A stretch of DNA of 64,000 bases, from positions 1,178,001-1,242,000 of the forward strand of contig NZ_RAQI01000001.1 in the NCBI RefSeq assembly GCF_003610465.1, given 5' to 3'. The stretch comes from Xenorhabdus ehlersii (GTDB lineage: Bacteria > Pseudomonadota > Gammaproteobacteria > Enterobacterales > Enterobacteriaceae). Positions 55,301-63,356 of this stretch are shown here, in pieces. The position numbers and the translations under genes are program-made. Position 1 is the stretch's first letter. Every line of letters begins with the position of its first letter. The notes under the pieces were generated by a model that saw only the letters and a list, made by a program, of their open reading frames with translations, had not been told where the DNA came from and did no database searches.

Positions 55301-56708
55301 CATCCACGATAGCGATGTTGTCCGGCGCTGATTTTACCGTCTCAGCAACCAAATCAGAGAGTGTTGCATTCAAGGCTGGTGTTCTGCTGCCCTGTGAAAC
55401 TGCCAAGATATTTTCCCGCGTTTTGTCTGATATCAACAATGCAGTTTCAAGACACTGATCAGGGGGAGCAAATAGCAGTGTTGTTAACGCTTCTTCCAGT
55501 GTATCGACCAATTTCTTGGTCAAAACGTTGCAGTCATAGTCCATTACCAGCGTCATCTCTTGTTCTCTCTCATAGCAGGTGATGTAGAGATCAAGGTCAT
55601 TGGATGAGAACAGTGGCGAGCATTCCACCAGCTCGATCTTACGGTTTAAATCGGGATATTGCCTGGTTTCGACATATCTCAAGCCAGTTTGGAAGTAAGG
55701 TGTTCGGCTCAGATCCCTTTTGGGTGGGCAGATTTCCAACAAACTGGAAAATGACACTTTGTTTTCCGCGGCCAACTGTTCAGCGACCTGTTGGCTGATA
55801 TCCCCCAGTGTACCGTTTTCGGCCAAATCAACCCGAATGGGCAGGAATGTTTGCAATGGCCCGATAACAGCAGAAAGAGAAGGATCGCGAACCTTAACGC
55901 CACAAACGGCAGCATGGGAACCTTGCCAGCGCATCAACACGGCGAGCCAGCAAGAGATAAAATGTTCTGGGCTTTTTGTCTGCCATGCTTTGCTGAGTTG
56001 TATTTTGTGGATTTTACGTTGTGTCAGTTTGATCTCTGGTCGAGGAAATTCAATCGGGATTTCGGTTGCGGCTGGAGCTTGCAGTTTTTGTCCCCATTGA
56101 TAAATTGTGCTTCTGACTGCTTCATCGTCTAAGCGAACTTGTTCTGCCTGAAATGCAGCCGTCAAATCACCAGCCGATAACGAAGGCAAATCACTTGCTG
56201 GTAAAAATATCAATTCTGCAATAAGTCTTAGTGAGACTTCATCCAGAGAGATGGGGTGACCAGCCAAAACAACATCATATTTTTCTTCAGAGAATTTGTT
56301 GATGAAAATGCGCAGTAATGGGCCTTCACTGACATCAATAGGTTGCTGAAGTTGTTTGATGATAAGCTCAGATTCAAACTCAGAGGGGGTTGCATTGAAA
56401 AATTCAAATTGTACCTGTCCTGTCGGCATTAATAGCCTGACGGGTTGACCTGCCACTTCAATGAACAGGCTACGCAGGGTTTCAGCCTTGGTCACTAACT
56501 GACTGAGAGTAATTTGCACTGTTGCAATATCTACATGCCCGTTTACCTGAACGCGAGCAGTAATGGGCATCATGTTGGCATCAGATAAATGAGTCAGTAA
56601 CCAGATCCTTTTTTGTTCTGTGGAAAGTGGATGTGCACTGAGTGCTCTCTGAGCCAGTGGGTGTGAACGCAGTTCATCTTCGAAAGCGACCATGTGTTTA
56701 GTTTGCAC
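52374..56708 (-). CDS. NRPS module C*-A-T-R, SacC/SfmC-like (Pictet-Spengler and reductive release)
   Basis: A 1444-residue NRPS. Residues about 20-430 form a condensation-like domain whose HHxxxDG motif reads His151-Pro152-I-S-L-Asp156-Glu: the second, catalytic His is Pro. Residues about 445-960 are the adenylation domain (YTSGSTGQPKGV, LYGPTETTIDA, ATGDIGRR, GRRDHQVKIRGHRIEL, TGKVD); the pocket residues read D-P-W-G-L-G-L-I-D. A carrier domain (VQGGTSIL) follows, then a reductase domain with FLTGATGYLGLYL and the YxxxK pair in GYTGSKWVAEG. In SfmC/SacC this module loads modified tyrosine, reduces the tethered peptide to an aldehyde and catalyses Pictet-Spengler cyclisations. The GTG start at 56708 has GGAG upstream; ATG 56693 is an alternative. 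Confidence 0.92.
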   Translation of the reverse strand: MQTKHMVAFEDELRSHPLAQRALSAHPLSTEQKRIWLLTHLSDANMMPITARVQVNGHVDIATVQITLSQLVTKAETLRSLFIEVAGQPVRLLMPTGQVQFEFFNATPSEFESELIIKQLQQPIDVSEGPLLRIFINKFSEEKYDVVLAGHPISLDEVSLRLIAELIFLPASDLPSLSAGDLTAAFQAEQVRLDDEAVRSTIYQWGQKLQAPAATEIPIEFPRPEIKLTQRKIHKIQLSKAWQTKSPEHFISCWLAVLMRWQGSHAAVCGVKVRDPSLSAVIGPLQTFLPIRVDLAENGTLGDISQQVAEQLAAENKVSFSSLLEICPPKRDLSRTPYFQTGLRYVETRQYPDLNRKIELVECSPLFSSNDLDLYITCYEREQEMTLVMDYDCNVLTKKLVDTLEEALTTLLFAPPDQCLETALLISDKTRENILAVSQGSRTPALNATLSDLVAETVKSAPDNIAIVDDTQQLSYAELWNRSESVAANIQSHVAQSKLIIAVCLPRTVDFVTTVLGILRSGHAFLPLDPRLPSDRIRFLLENSGSSLVVTSQGQITSDWPKVPILCMEDLDTSISWQAPENLSDKDAAYIIYTSGSTGQPKGVLVEHQQVVNNLIWRQQTWPLHPQDNVLHNHSFSFDPSIWALFWPLTSSATIVLADTAAMEDSNILINLIKQHQISILGGVPSLLGALVDHPQAESCHSIRLVLSGGEALNSDLVQRFHTVWQAKVINLYGPTETTIDALAYAVPNDIYDPIPIGYPLNNVDAFVVDPDLNLVPCGVPGEIMITGKSLARGYRSKPMETALRFLPNPFGTGRLYATGDIGRRLSNGAISYLGRRDHQVKIRGHRIELNEVAHVIRQVLDISEVIVFAIDAGTEQARLIAATDQKTEWDANKILSQLFQHLPTYLVPAQFLLMDKLPKTTTGKVDLLKLAELATPTKTETTTLKGRDPLSKLEESVMQDFAQVLGLSEVTPDTDFFVQGGTSILLTRLAGKLATLHQVQIPLHEFFRVPTPAAVAEAIEIYRREGLSSLLARQHAQTLEGDIWLDDNIQSLGLPHANWYQPELVFLTGATGYLGLYLIEQLLKRTSSKIICLCRAKDSEHAKERVIEGLKKYRIEIETELQRVDFWVGDLALPHFGLSDNQWQSLANHVDVIYHNGALVNFVYPYSALKATNVGGTQTVFELACTARLKNVHYVSTVDTLLATHMPRPFLENDNPLKSAVGVPAGYTGSKWVAEGVANLARQRGIPVSIFRPGLILGHTETGASQSIDYLLVALRGFLPMGIVPDYPRIFDIVPVDYVAAAIVHISQQPQSRGKFFHLFNPDPVSIRQFCDWIQDFGYKFKIVPFEEGRKRALAVPPGHHLYPLIPLIKDADPKPHRALDPAYRHEVNPELEGQQTFELLASSDIPRPITMKGYAHKILNYLIETDFLIAPETLQHQTQEQK

Positions 56709-56711
56709 GAT

Positions 56712-58631
56712 TTATTTCTCCTGAACCTGAGAAGAGGATGGGTCGTGGGCATGATTGTTGAAGGTATCGTTGGGGGAATTGAGTGCTATCGTGTTAAATT
56801 CCCAGTTCCCCTGGACTCCTTCGGTTTTTATTCCTGTATCGAATTGCATGGATTCCAGTGTTGCTGCGATACGGGCGATTGTTGGGGAAATATAAATATC
56901 TGCGATAGGTATACGTTCCCCGAACTCCATTTCAATACGTTCCACCATCTGGGCGACTAAAATGGAATGACCGCCAAGTTGGAAAAAATCATCGGTGACA
57001 CCAAAATGGTTTATGCCAAGTAATTGGCTCCAAACAGCATGGATCTTAGCTTCTGCCCCATTTCTTGGAGCTATGCTTTCAACCGTAGTACTCATGCGGA
57101 CGGCATGGGTTTGCAGGTGTTTTTTATCCCGCTTGCCATTGTGTGTCAGGGGAATGTCTGAAATGCGAAAATATTCTGTGGGTATCCATGCTTTTGGTAG
57201 ATCTTGTTTCAGGATATTAAGGGCGTGGCTCATCCATGCCTGTTCATCTTCGACATGCGTTGAAAAAATAATGAATGCCTGAAGTCGTGCAGCACTTTCG
57301 TTTCCCTGAGCAGAGAGAGATACAGCAGCATCTTTAACATTAGGGAGTTTCCTGAGTGTGACTTCGATTTCTCCCAGCTCAATGCGATGTCCGCGTAGCT
57401 TGATTTGATCGTCACGCCGACCTGCGTAGAGCAGGGAATTGTCCGGTAACATACGTACCATGTCACCCGTCAAATAGGCTCTTGTTCCTGTGGTATAAGG
57501 ATCCGGCAAGAATTTTTGGGCGGTTTCACGCGCATTACCATAATATCCAGCACTGACGCCCAACCCTGAAATCATCAGTTCACCTAAAAATCCTTTCGGA
57601 ACAGGCTGGAGATGTTTATCCACGACCATCACTTGCGTACCCGCGATCGGTGCACCCAAGCGAATTACACAACGTTGATTCATTCGGGGTTGTATTTGGT
57701 ATGCCGTTGACCAGATTGTTGTTTCTGTTGGCCCGTACAGATTCCACAATGTCATGCCAGGTTGACACAAGCGATCCGCTAAATCCTGGGGCAATTGCTC
57801 TCCGCCGCACAGCATAGTCAAGTTTTCCCGTGGCGACCAACCCGTCATTAAGGCGAGCGACCATGTGATAGGTGTTGCTTGAGCCAGTGTTATTTCATGG
57901 TTATTCAGGCATTCAATTAACTTGCTGCCATCCCGTTGTGCTGTGGTAGGGGCAATGTAGACACTTCCGCCGTGTACCAGTGTTAACAAGAGTTCCAGCA
58001 GAGAGATATCGAAAGAGAACGTGGTCAGAGCCAACATCCGATCGTTAGGACGGATATTCAGCAGATGACCAAATGCACTTAATGTGGAGACAAGATTATT
58101 CTGACGAACCAGGACGGCTTTGGGTTGTCCGGTCGAACCAGAGGTAAACATAATATAGCCTGCGGCTGTGCCGACATGGAGTGCAGGATTCTCGGTATGT
58201 TGCGGAGAATGACACCACAGTGATGCCATCTGGATAGGCGGCCATTGCCTGAAAGAATCAGGCACTGTTTCATCTGCTATCAGAGTCACATTGCTTAATC
58301 TTGATAGCATGTCTTGCAACCGGGATTCCGGCATAGTCACATCAAGGGGAATATAGATCGCATCCAGTTGCCAGATAGCTAACATGGTGACTACCCAGGC
58401 GACTCCGCGTTTACCCATAATGGCAACATGAGAGCCAGCAACAATGCCGTGTGTGTTCAATATGCCAGCTGCATGCATAATCTGCTGATTGAGTTCATGG
58501 AACGTTAGCTGGATATGCTCGTCACACAGAGCAAGCGCCTCAGGCTGTTTTTTTTGCCAAGGTTGATAATTGGGTAGGAATACTTTGGAATTCAGGCTCA
58601 ATAGGGTTAGATACAGCACGGGAATCCCCAT
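56712..58631 (-). CDS. NRPS A-T part of a split SacB-like protein (glycine)
   Basis: A 639-residue frame containing adenylation (FTSGSTGQPKAVLV, LYGPTETTIWS, LTGDMVRM, GRRDDQIKLRGHRIELG, NGKRDK) and carrier (FFQLGGHSILVAQMVE) domains. The pocket residues align to D-I-L-Q-L-G-L-I-W-K, the classical glycine code. The first ~25 residues (MGIPVLYLTLLSLN...) do not look like a domain start and lie out of frame with the C-domain gene that overlaps by 92 bases. Homology begins cleanly after the A8 tract at 58551-58558, where QPEALALCDEHIQLTFHELN opens the A domain. It probably belongs to one C-A-T protein broken by one extra A. Confidence 0.88.
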   Translation of the reverse strand: MGIPVLYLTLLSLNSKVFLPNYQPWQKKQPEALALCDEHIQLTFHELNQQIMHAAGILNTHGIVAGSHVAIMGKRGVAWVVTMLAIWQLDAIYIPLDVTMPESRLQDMLSRLSNVTLIADETVPDSFRQWPPIQMASLWCHSPQHTENPALHVGTAAGYIMFTSGSTGQPKAVLVRQNNLVSTLSAFGHLLNIRPNDRMLALTTFSFDISLLELLLTLVHGGSVYIAPTTAQRDGSKLIECLNNHEITLAQATPITWSLALMTGWSPRENLTMLCGGEQLPQDLADRLCQPGMTLWNLYGPTETTIWSTAYQIQPRMNQRCVIRLGAPIAGTQVMVVDKHLQPVPKGFLGELMISGLGVSAGYYGNARETAQKFLPDPYTTGTRAYLTGDMVRMLPDNSLLYAGRRDDQIKLRGHRIELGEIEVTLRKLPNVKDAAVSLSAQGNESAARLQAFIIFSTHVEDEQAWMSHALNILKQDLPKAWIPTEYFRISDIPLTHNGKRDKKHLQTHAVRMSTTVESIAPRNGAEAKIHAVWSQLLGINHFGVTDDFFQLGGHSILVAQMVERIEMEFGERIPIADIYISPTIARIAATLESMQFDTGIKTEGVQGNWEFNTIALNSPNDTFNNHAHDPSSSQVQEK

Positions 58632-59934
58632 GACCCATGTTTAATTCATTAAGCAGCATGGAGGTTGAGTGAGCAAACTGCTTTAGGACATGTTCCAACA
58701 TACTTGAAATCTTAATCGCGGTTGAAGCATCAAGGATGTCGGTGGCATATTCCAGAAAACCTGTTGTATTGCGATCCGGATCTTCAAACAGGAAAAGGGA
58801 AAGATCCAAACGAGAAGCACCGGTATCTACATCGGAAAACGTCAAATGCAGCGAGCCAGCGTCAAAAGAATGCGGCGTATCCTGTTCATAGCCAAATAAG
58901 ATCTGGAAGAGTGGAGGAAGACCAGGAGACCGAACATGCTCGATGGTATGCAATATTTCAGGTAGTGGAGTTTCACTGTGATCAATCAGGTCAGAAAGTG
59001 TCTTTTGCACAGACTTTAGATAGTCTGTGACACTTTGTTCTTCATCATATTGGCTGCGAAAAACACAAATATTGGAGAGATAACCAATAACATTGCGTAA
59101 CTCTGGTCTGATTCTGTTTGATGTTGGGATACCGACCAGAATATCATCCTGGTCTGTAATGCGATGCAGGACAATACAGTATGCAGCCAAAAATATTGCT
59201 GCTGCTGATACCCCTATTTGGGTTGCCCCCTGTCGCATGGATTGCCATTCACTATAGGTAAAATTCAGCGGGATACGGGCACCGGTGAAAGACTGTTTAT
59301 CATTGCGCTGTGTCATGGGTGCTATTTCTAGCGTAGTCGAAGCCCCTGCTAGCTGTGATCGCCAGTAATCAAGACCCTGATGGGGAGTTTGTTTATTCCA
59401 GGCGGCATAATCGGCAAATTGCAGGGCATCCGCTTCCATAAAATCGTGTCCGGTTTCATAGGCAGTGAAGATTCTTTTCAGCAGCAATTGCAGCGATATT
59501 CCGTCACAAACAATGTGATGGGTGCTGAGGAGTAATTCATAGTGGCTTTGTCCTGTCCTTATCAGTAGTAACCGATAAAGTGGTGCCTGCTCCAGAGACC
59601 ATTTCCGTTTGATTTCCATATTGATTAATCGCAATGCCCCTGCCATATCATTGAGATAATCCATTGTATGAATGGGTAGCGTGGCGGACGGTGAGACGAC
59701 TTGACTCAGTTTTCCATTGGCATAGGAAAAAGATGTTCTCAATATTTCCTGTGATGACACGACCTGATTTACGGCACGTTGTAGTTTAAGCACATCAAGC
59801 TCACCATCAATGGAAACCCGAACGGCCATGGTATAAGCCAGTTGTGAATCTGGCGCCAGCTCATTAAGGAACCAAAGTTGTTCCTGACTATGGGAAGCAG
59901 GAAAAATCATCGTTTGGTGTGCATTATTGTTCAT
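58540..59934 (-). CDS. NRPS C domain part of a split SacB-like protein
   Basis: A 464-residue condensation domain with an intact HHxxxDG motif (His139-His140-I-V-C-Asp144-Gly) and a QLWFLNELAPDSQLAY opening. It ends PTQLSTLAKKTA and stops just after a run of eight A. Removing one A would continue the frame as STLAKKQPEALALCDE into the downstream A-T frame, giving a normal ~1,070-residue C-A-T protein. AGGAG lies 6 bases before the ATG, 13 bases after the Ala-module gene. This domain should condense the Ala starter with glycine. Confidence 0.88.
   Translation of the reverse strand: MNNNAHQTMIFPASHSQEQLWFLNELAPDSQLAYTMAVRVSIDGELDVLKLQRAVNQVVSSQEILRTSFSYANGKLSQVVSPSATLPIHTMDYLNDMAGALRLINMEIKRKWSLEQAPLYRLLLIRTGQSHYELLLSTHHIVCDGISLQLLLKRIFTAYETGHDFMEADALQFADYAAWNKQTPHQGLDYWRSQLAGASTTLEIAPMTQRNDKQSFTGARIPLNFTYSEWQSMRQGATQIGVSAAAIFLAAYCIVLHRITDQDDILVGIPTSNRIRPELRNVIGYLSNICVFRSQYDEEQSVTDYLKSVQKTLSDLIDHSETPLPEILHTIEHVRSPGLPPLFQILFGYEQDTPHSFDAGSLHLTFSDVDTGASRLDLSLFLFEDPDRNTTGFLEYATDILDASTAIKISSMLEHVLKQFAHSTSMLLNELNMGHGDSRAVSNPIEPEFQSIPTQLSTLAKKTA
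58551..58558 (-). other. A8 homopolymer at the SacB reading-frame break
   Basis: On the coding strand GGC is followed by eight A and then CAGCC. The C-domain frame passes through it and stops within four codons. The A-T frame is +1 relative to it. Seven A would fuse the two frames. Runs of this length are prone to polymerase slippage, both in vivo and in sequencing. Confidence 0.8.
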
Positions 59935-59947
59935 CCAACACTCCTGA

Positions 59948-62900
59948 TTAATGGTGTGAATTGTTTCGGTTAAGCCGTGGAATCGGAATCGGCGCAGGTT
60001 TGGTATTAACAGAGTTCTGTAGGCTGCTAATGAGTTCGGCTTGTTGTCTTATGGTTGGCCTGATCCAGAGGTCATGCAGTAGGATATGAATATTGAATTC
60101 ATTCCTTAATAATCCGGTTAATTCAGTTAACACGAGTGAGTGCCCACCGATTTCAAGGAAATTATCATTTGGGGCAGCGTCTATGCCGATCACGTGTTTC
60201 CAGCAAGCAGCAACGCGTTGCTCAATGGGGGACATCTCATTGGGAGGAAAATGTTGTTGCCTGGTCTCTTGTAATAATTGAGTCCTGTCAATTTTCCCAT
60301 GTTTATTTCTGGGTAGCTCAGGAAGTAGGTAGAATTGTGAAGGAATGGCATAAGCAGGCAATGAGCGCAGTAATTGCTGTTTTATCTGGTTAATGTGGAT
60401 ATATTCCTCTTGAATGGGTTCAGTGAGGACAATAAATGCCACGATATGCCGTTTTTGCCCTGTTCCGGCAATTAATACGGCGGATTCCTTAACATTATCA
60501 AAATGTTGTAAAAATTCCTGAATAGCCCCCAGTTCTATGCGAAAACCACGAACTTTGACCTGATCATCCCGGCGCCCAATAAAATCAAGATTGCCATTTG
60601 GTAACCATCTGACAAGATCACCGGTGCGATAACAGCGTTCCCCATTGGGGGCAGGTAGAAAGGCTGCTGCGGAACGAGCGGCTTCATTGAGGTAGCCTTG
60701 TGCAACACCATGCCCATAAATAAACAGCTCACCGATCACGCCAATGCTAACAGGTGCCAGATCCTCATTCAGAACCTGAACGTAGGTTCCAGATAAGGGA
60801 CTTCCAATGGTGATATCGTCGTCTTGGGTCAGTTCCAATCCTGTGGAATAGGTTGTGGTTTCTGTTGGGCCGTAGAGGTTGATAATTCGCACATTGGGCA
60901 GAATTTGGTGCAAACGGAGATAGAGATCGCGAGTTAAAGGTTCACCGGCAAGATTGATGACTTTTAAGTCGTTTTTCTGTCTATTGTCCTGTAAGTCGCT
61001 CTGTTGCAATGAATTATGCTGTATTAGCGCTTCAACGGCGGAAGGTACGGTATTTAGCAACGTGACATCTTCCATGATTGAAGGTTGATCGATAATATCG
61101 ATGACGGAATGAATCATCTTGACGCTGGCGCCAGCGACCAAAGGTGCAAACATTTCAAAGACGGAAAGATCGAAAGTAATTGGTGTGACTGCCAGAGTGA
61201 CACCCAGTTGCTCATAACTATATTCCAGATTGGCCCAACGCATTAAATTAGCGGCGTTGGCATGACTAATGGCAACACCTTTTGGTTGTCCTGTTGAACC
61301 ACTCGTAAATAATATATAGGCGGTGGCGTGTAACTTGGACAGATCTACCAGTGCTTCATTCTGTTCCTGCATGAGATCGTCAAGGCACCAGTGTTCTACC
61401 CGATCAGATAGAATTAGCGTTGTGTTGTTGTGTGTAATGATCGCTTGGCATTTGGCTTTTTCTATAATTGAACTATTCAGCTCAATTGAATTGTCTGGAC
61501 TAAGGGGAACATAATTTCCGCCGCATACCATGACAGCCAATAAAACAGGGATTAGGTTGATATCGCGTGGCAGTAAAATACCGACAGAGCGGCCAGATTC
61601 CAGGCCGAATGCGCGTAATGAACTGCTTATATTTGCGATACGTTTGCCTAACTCACCGTAATTAATAGATTCTGATTTGCTGAATATGGCGGGTCTATCT
61701 GGGTGTAACTGTATTTGCCGGATAACAGACGTGATCAGCGTTTCTTCAATTTCAGACAAATGCTTACGAGGCAATTGTTCCCATGTAGCCAGATACACAG
61801 CTTGGTGTATTGGGCGTTGTGGCAATGCTGACAGATTTTCTTGCGGATAGCGCACCATAGATTCGAGGGTGTGTTGAAAAAGCTCTGCCATAGCTTGTGC
61901 CAGCCACGCGGGATGCTGGGCAGGATCGATTTCGATCCGACCGAATAACTGGTCGTCATACTGGGTCATTAATACCGTGTTACTGAAAGGGCCGATACTG
62001 GTTGGTGCGATTACAGTAGACAGCGTCAGATCTTTCAGGTGTACCTTACCATAGCCCAGTAAAGCAGCGGCGACGCCTCTGGCCATGCCAGGAACATCTT
62101 GCTGAAAGATAACCGCTGAATTGGGAAGGGGGGGTTGTAATCCTTCTTGTGCCATGAGTTCAACGAGTTCGGGGTAACCTCCTCCGCTGGTGGCATGTAT
62201 GGCATTACGCAATAGGTCGCCATTATTTTTGATGTAATTATGGACACTTATATCTTCAATACCGACAGGGATGGCAACGGTATTAGCCAAATAACCCACT
62301 TCTTGATGGTTATATTTATTCCTGCCATGCATGGTCACTGCAATAGGTACTCTTTGACTCATACCCAGCTTCGAAAGTGTGAGTGCTTGTGCTGCCAGCA
62401 AAATTGAATAGGGAGTCACGGAACACGTTTTGGCTAACTCATATATTTTGGCGGTATCTTCCGTGCTGAGGTTAAAATGGTGTGTCACCATTTTTCGAAA
62501 ACCAGCGCTATCTTGGGTTTGCTGTGGCTGAGGTTTCGGAGGTAGTGTTTTCAGGGGTAGCGAGAGAGAAGCGTCTTGTGAAAGCATGGCACGCCAAAAA
62601 TCGCGATCAATGTTTGGTGGCAGAGAATCACTTTTTTTCTGGAGGAATTCAGGATCGGCATCATTTAAGTTTTCTATCAGCAAGCCAACAGACCAGAGAT
62701 CTGCAATGGCGTGATGCACCCTGACCACTAAATATAAATCATGATTTCCTGTTTCAATGATTTCTGCCTTAAATAATCGTTCTGATTCGACCCCCATAAA
62801 TTCGCGAGTATCGGGGAGCAGAATTTCAGATAATGATGAATCAGGGATTTCATCCAGGAAACGAATATGACAGTACCCTGATGCTTCCGGTGGTGCTTCC

Positions 62901-63115
62901 ACAACCCAATATTTTCCATCCTGAAATTCAAAACGCTGCCTGAGCGATGCATGCCGCCTGACTATAGCGTCAATGCGCGATTTCAATTGTTGCCCGGAAA
63001 GGGAACCATCAATGCGAAAAACGATTTCAAGAATTAAACCTGGTAAATAGGGATCAATTGCTTGTTGTAGACATAACACTTCTTGTCGTGGAGTGGCCCG
63101 TTTTTTACTTATCAT
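59948..63115 (-). CDS. NRPS C-A-T module, SacA-like (alanine)
   Basis: A 1055-residue NRPS. Residues about 5-430 are a condensation domain with His134-His135-A-I-A-Asp139. Residues about 450-960 are the adenylation domain (FTSGSTGQPKGVAIS, LYGPTETTTYS, RTGDLVRW, GRRDDQVKVRGFRIELG, KHGKIDR). The pocket residues align to D-L-F-N-N-A-L-T-Y-K, the known alanine code. The carrier domain has FLEIGGHSLVLTELT. As the first module, an N-terminal C domain suggests a starter-C domain that adds an acyl group, as reported for safracin. No strong Shine-Dalgarno sequence precedes the ATG at 63115. First gene of the sac-type operon. Confidence 0.9.
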   Translation of the reverse strand: MISKKRATPRQEVLCLQQAIDPYLPGLILEIVFRIDGSLSGQQLKSRIDAIVRRHASLRQRFEFQDGKYWVVEAPPEASGYCHIRFLDEIPDSSLSEILLPDTREFMGVESERLFKAEIIETGNHDLYLVVRVHHAIADLWSVGLLIENLNDADPEFLQKKSDSLPPNIDRDFWRAMLSQDASLSLPLKTLPPKPQPQQTQDSAGFRKMVTHHFNLSTEDTAKIYELAKTCSVTPYSILLAAQALTLSKLGMSQRVPIAVTMHGRNKYNHQEVGYLANTVAIPVGIEDISVHNYIKNNGDLLRNAIHATSGGGYPELVELMAQEGLQPPLPNSAVIFQQDVPGMARGVAAALLGYGKVHLKDLTLSTVIAPTSIGPFSNTVLMTQYDDQLFGRIEIDPAQHPAWLAQAMAELFQHTLESMVRYPQENLSALPQRPIHQAVYLATWEQLPRKHLSEIEETLITSVIRQIQLHPDRPAIFSKSESINYGELGKRIANISSSLRAFGLESGRSVGILLPRDINLIPVLLAVMVCGGNYVPLSPDNSIELNSSIIEKAKCQAIITHNNTTLILSDRVEHWCLDDLMQEQNEALVDLSKLHATAYILFTSGSTGQPKGVAISHANAANLMRWANLEYSYEQLGVTLAVTPITFDLSVFEMFAPLVAGASVKMIHSVIDIIDQPSIMEDVTLLNTVPSAVEALIQHNSLQQSDLQDNRQKNDLKVINLAGEPLTRDLYLRLHQILPNVRIINLYGPTETTTYSTGLELTQDDDITIGSPLSGTYVQVLNEDLAPVSIGVIGELFIYGHGVAQGYLNEAARSAAAFLPAPNGERCYRTGDLVRWLPNGNLDFIGRRDDQVKVRGFRIELGAIQEFLQHFDNVKESAVLIAGTGQKRHIVAFIVLTEPIQEEYIHINQIKQQLLRSLPAYAIPSQFYLLPELPRNKHGKIDRTQLLQETRQQHFPPNEMSPIEQRVAACWKHVIGIDAAPNDNFLEIGGHSLVLTELTGLLRNEFNIHILLHDLWIRPTIRQQAELISSLQNSVNTKPAPIPIPRLNRNNSHH

Positions 63116-63356
63116 AATTAATTATGTTTTCTTATGTTATTTTAAAGTTAAAAAACATTATTTATTTGGTTATGTTTTTCTGTGAAAAAATAACCAGAAT
63201 AAATTCATATTTATTTCATTGTGTTATTTGTTTTTGTTGGCTGGGTTCATAATAATTGTGATCGTTTTGTGATCGATAGAATTTGACATCGGGAGAGAAA
63301 AGTCAACACAATTGATTACGTTTGCTTTACTTAAAAGTGTTGGAGGTTTTCAGAAA
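63116..63356. promoter_or_regulatory. Divergent promoter region of the NRPS cluster
   Basis: A 241-bp AT-rich region between the SacA-like gene and the divergent methyltransferase gene; promoters for both arms of the cluster must lie here. I see no convincing operator or regulator gene nearby. Confidence 0.55.

Noticed and set aside
56712..58631. Stand-alone A-T gene with a natural N terminus
   Set aside because: The first ~25 residues do not resemble any A-domain leader, whereas deleting one A joins it perfectly to the upstream C domain.
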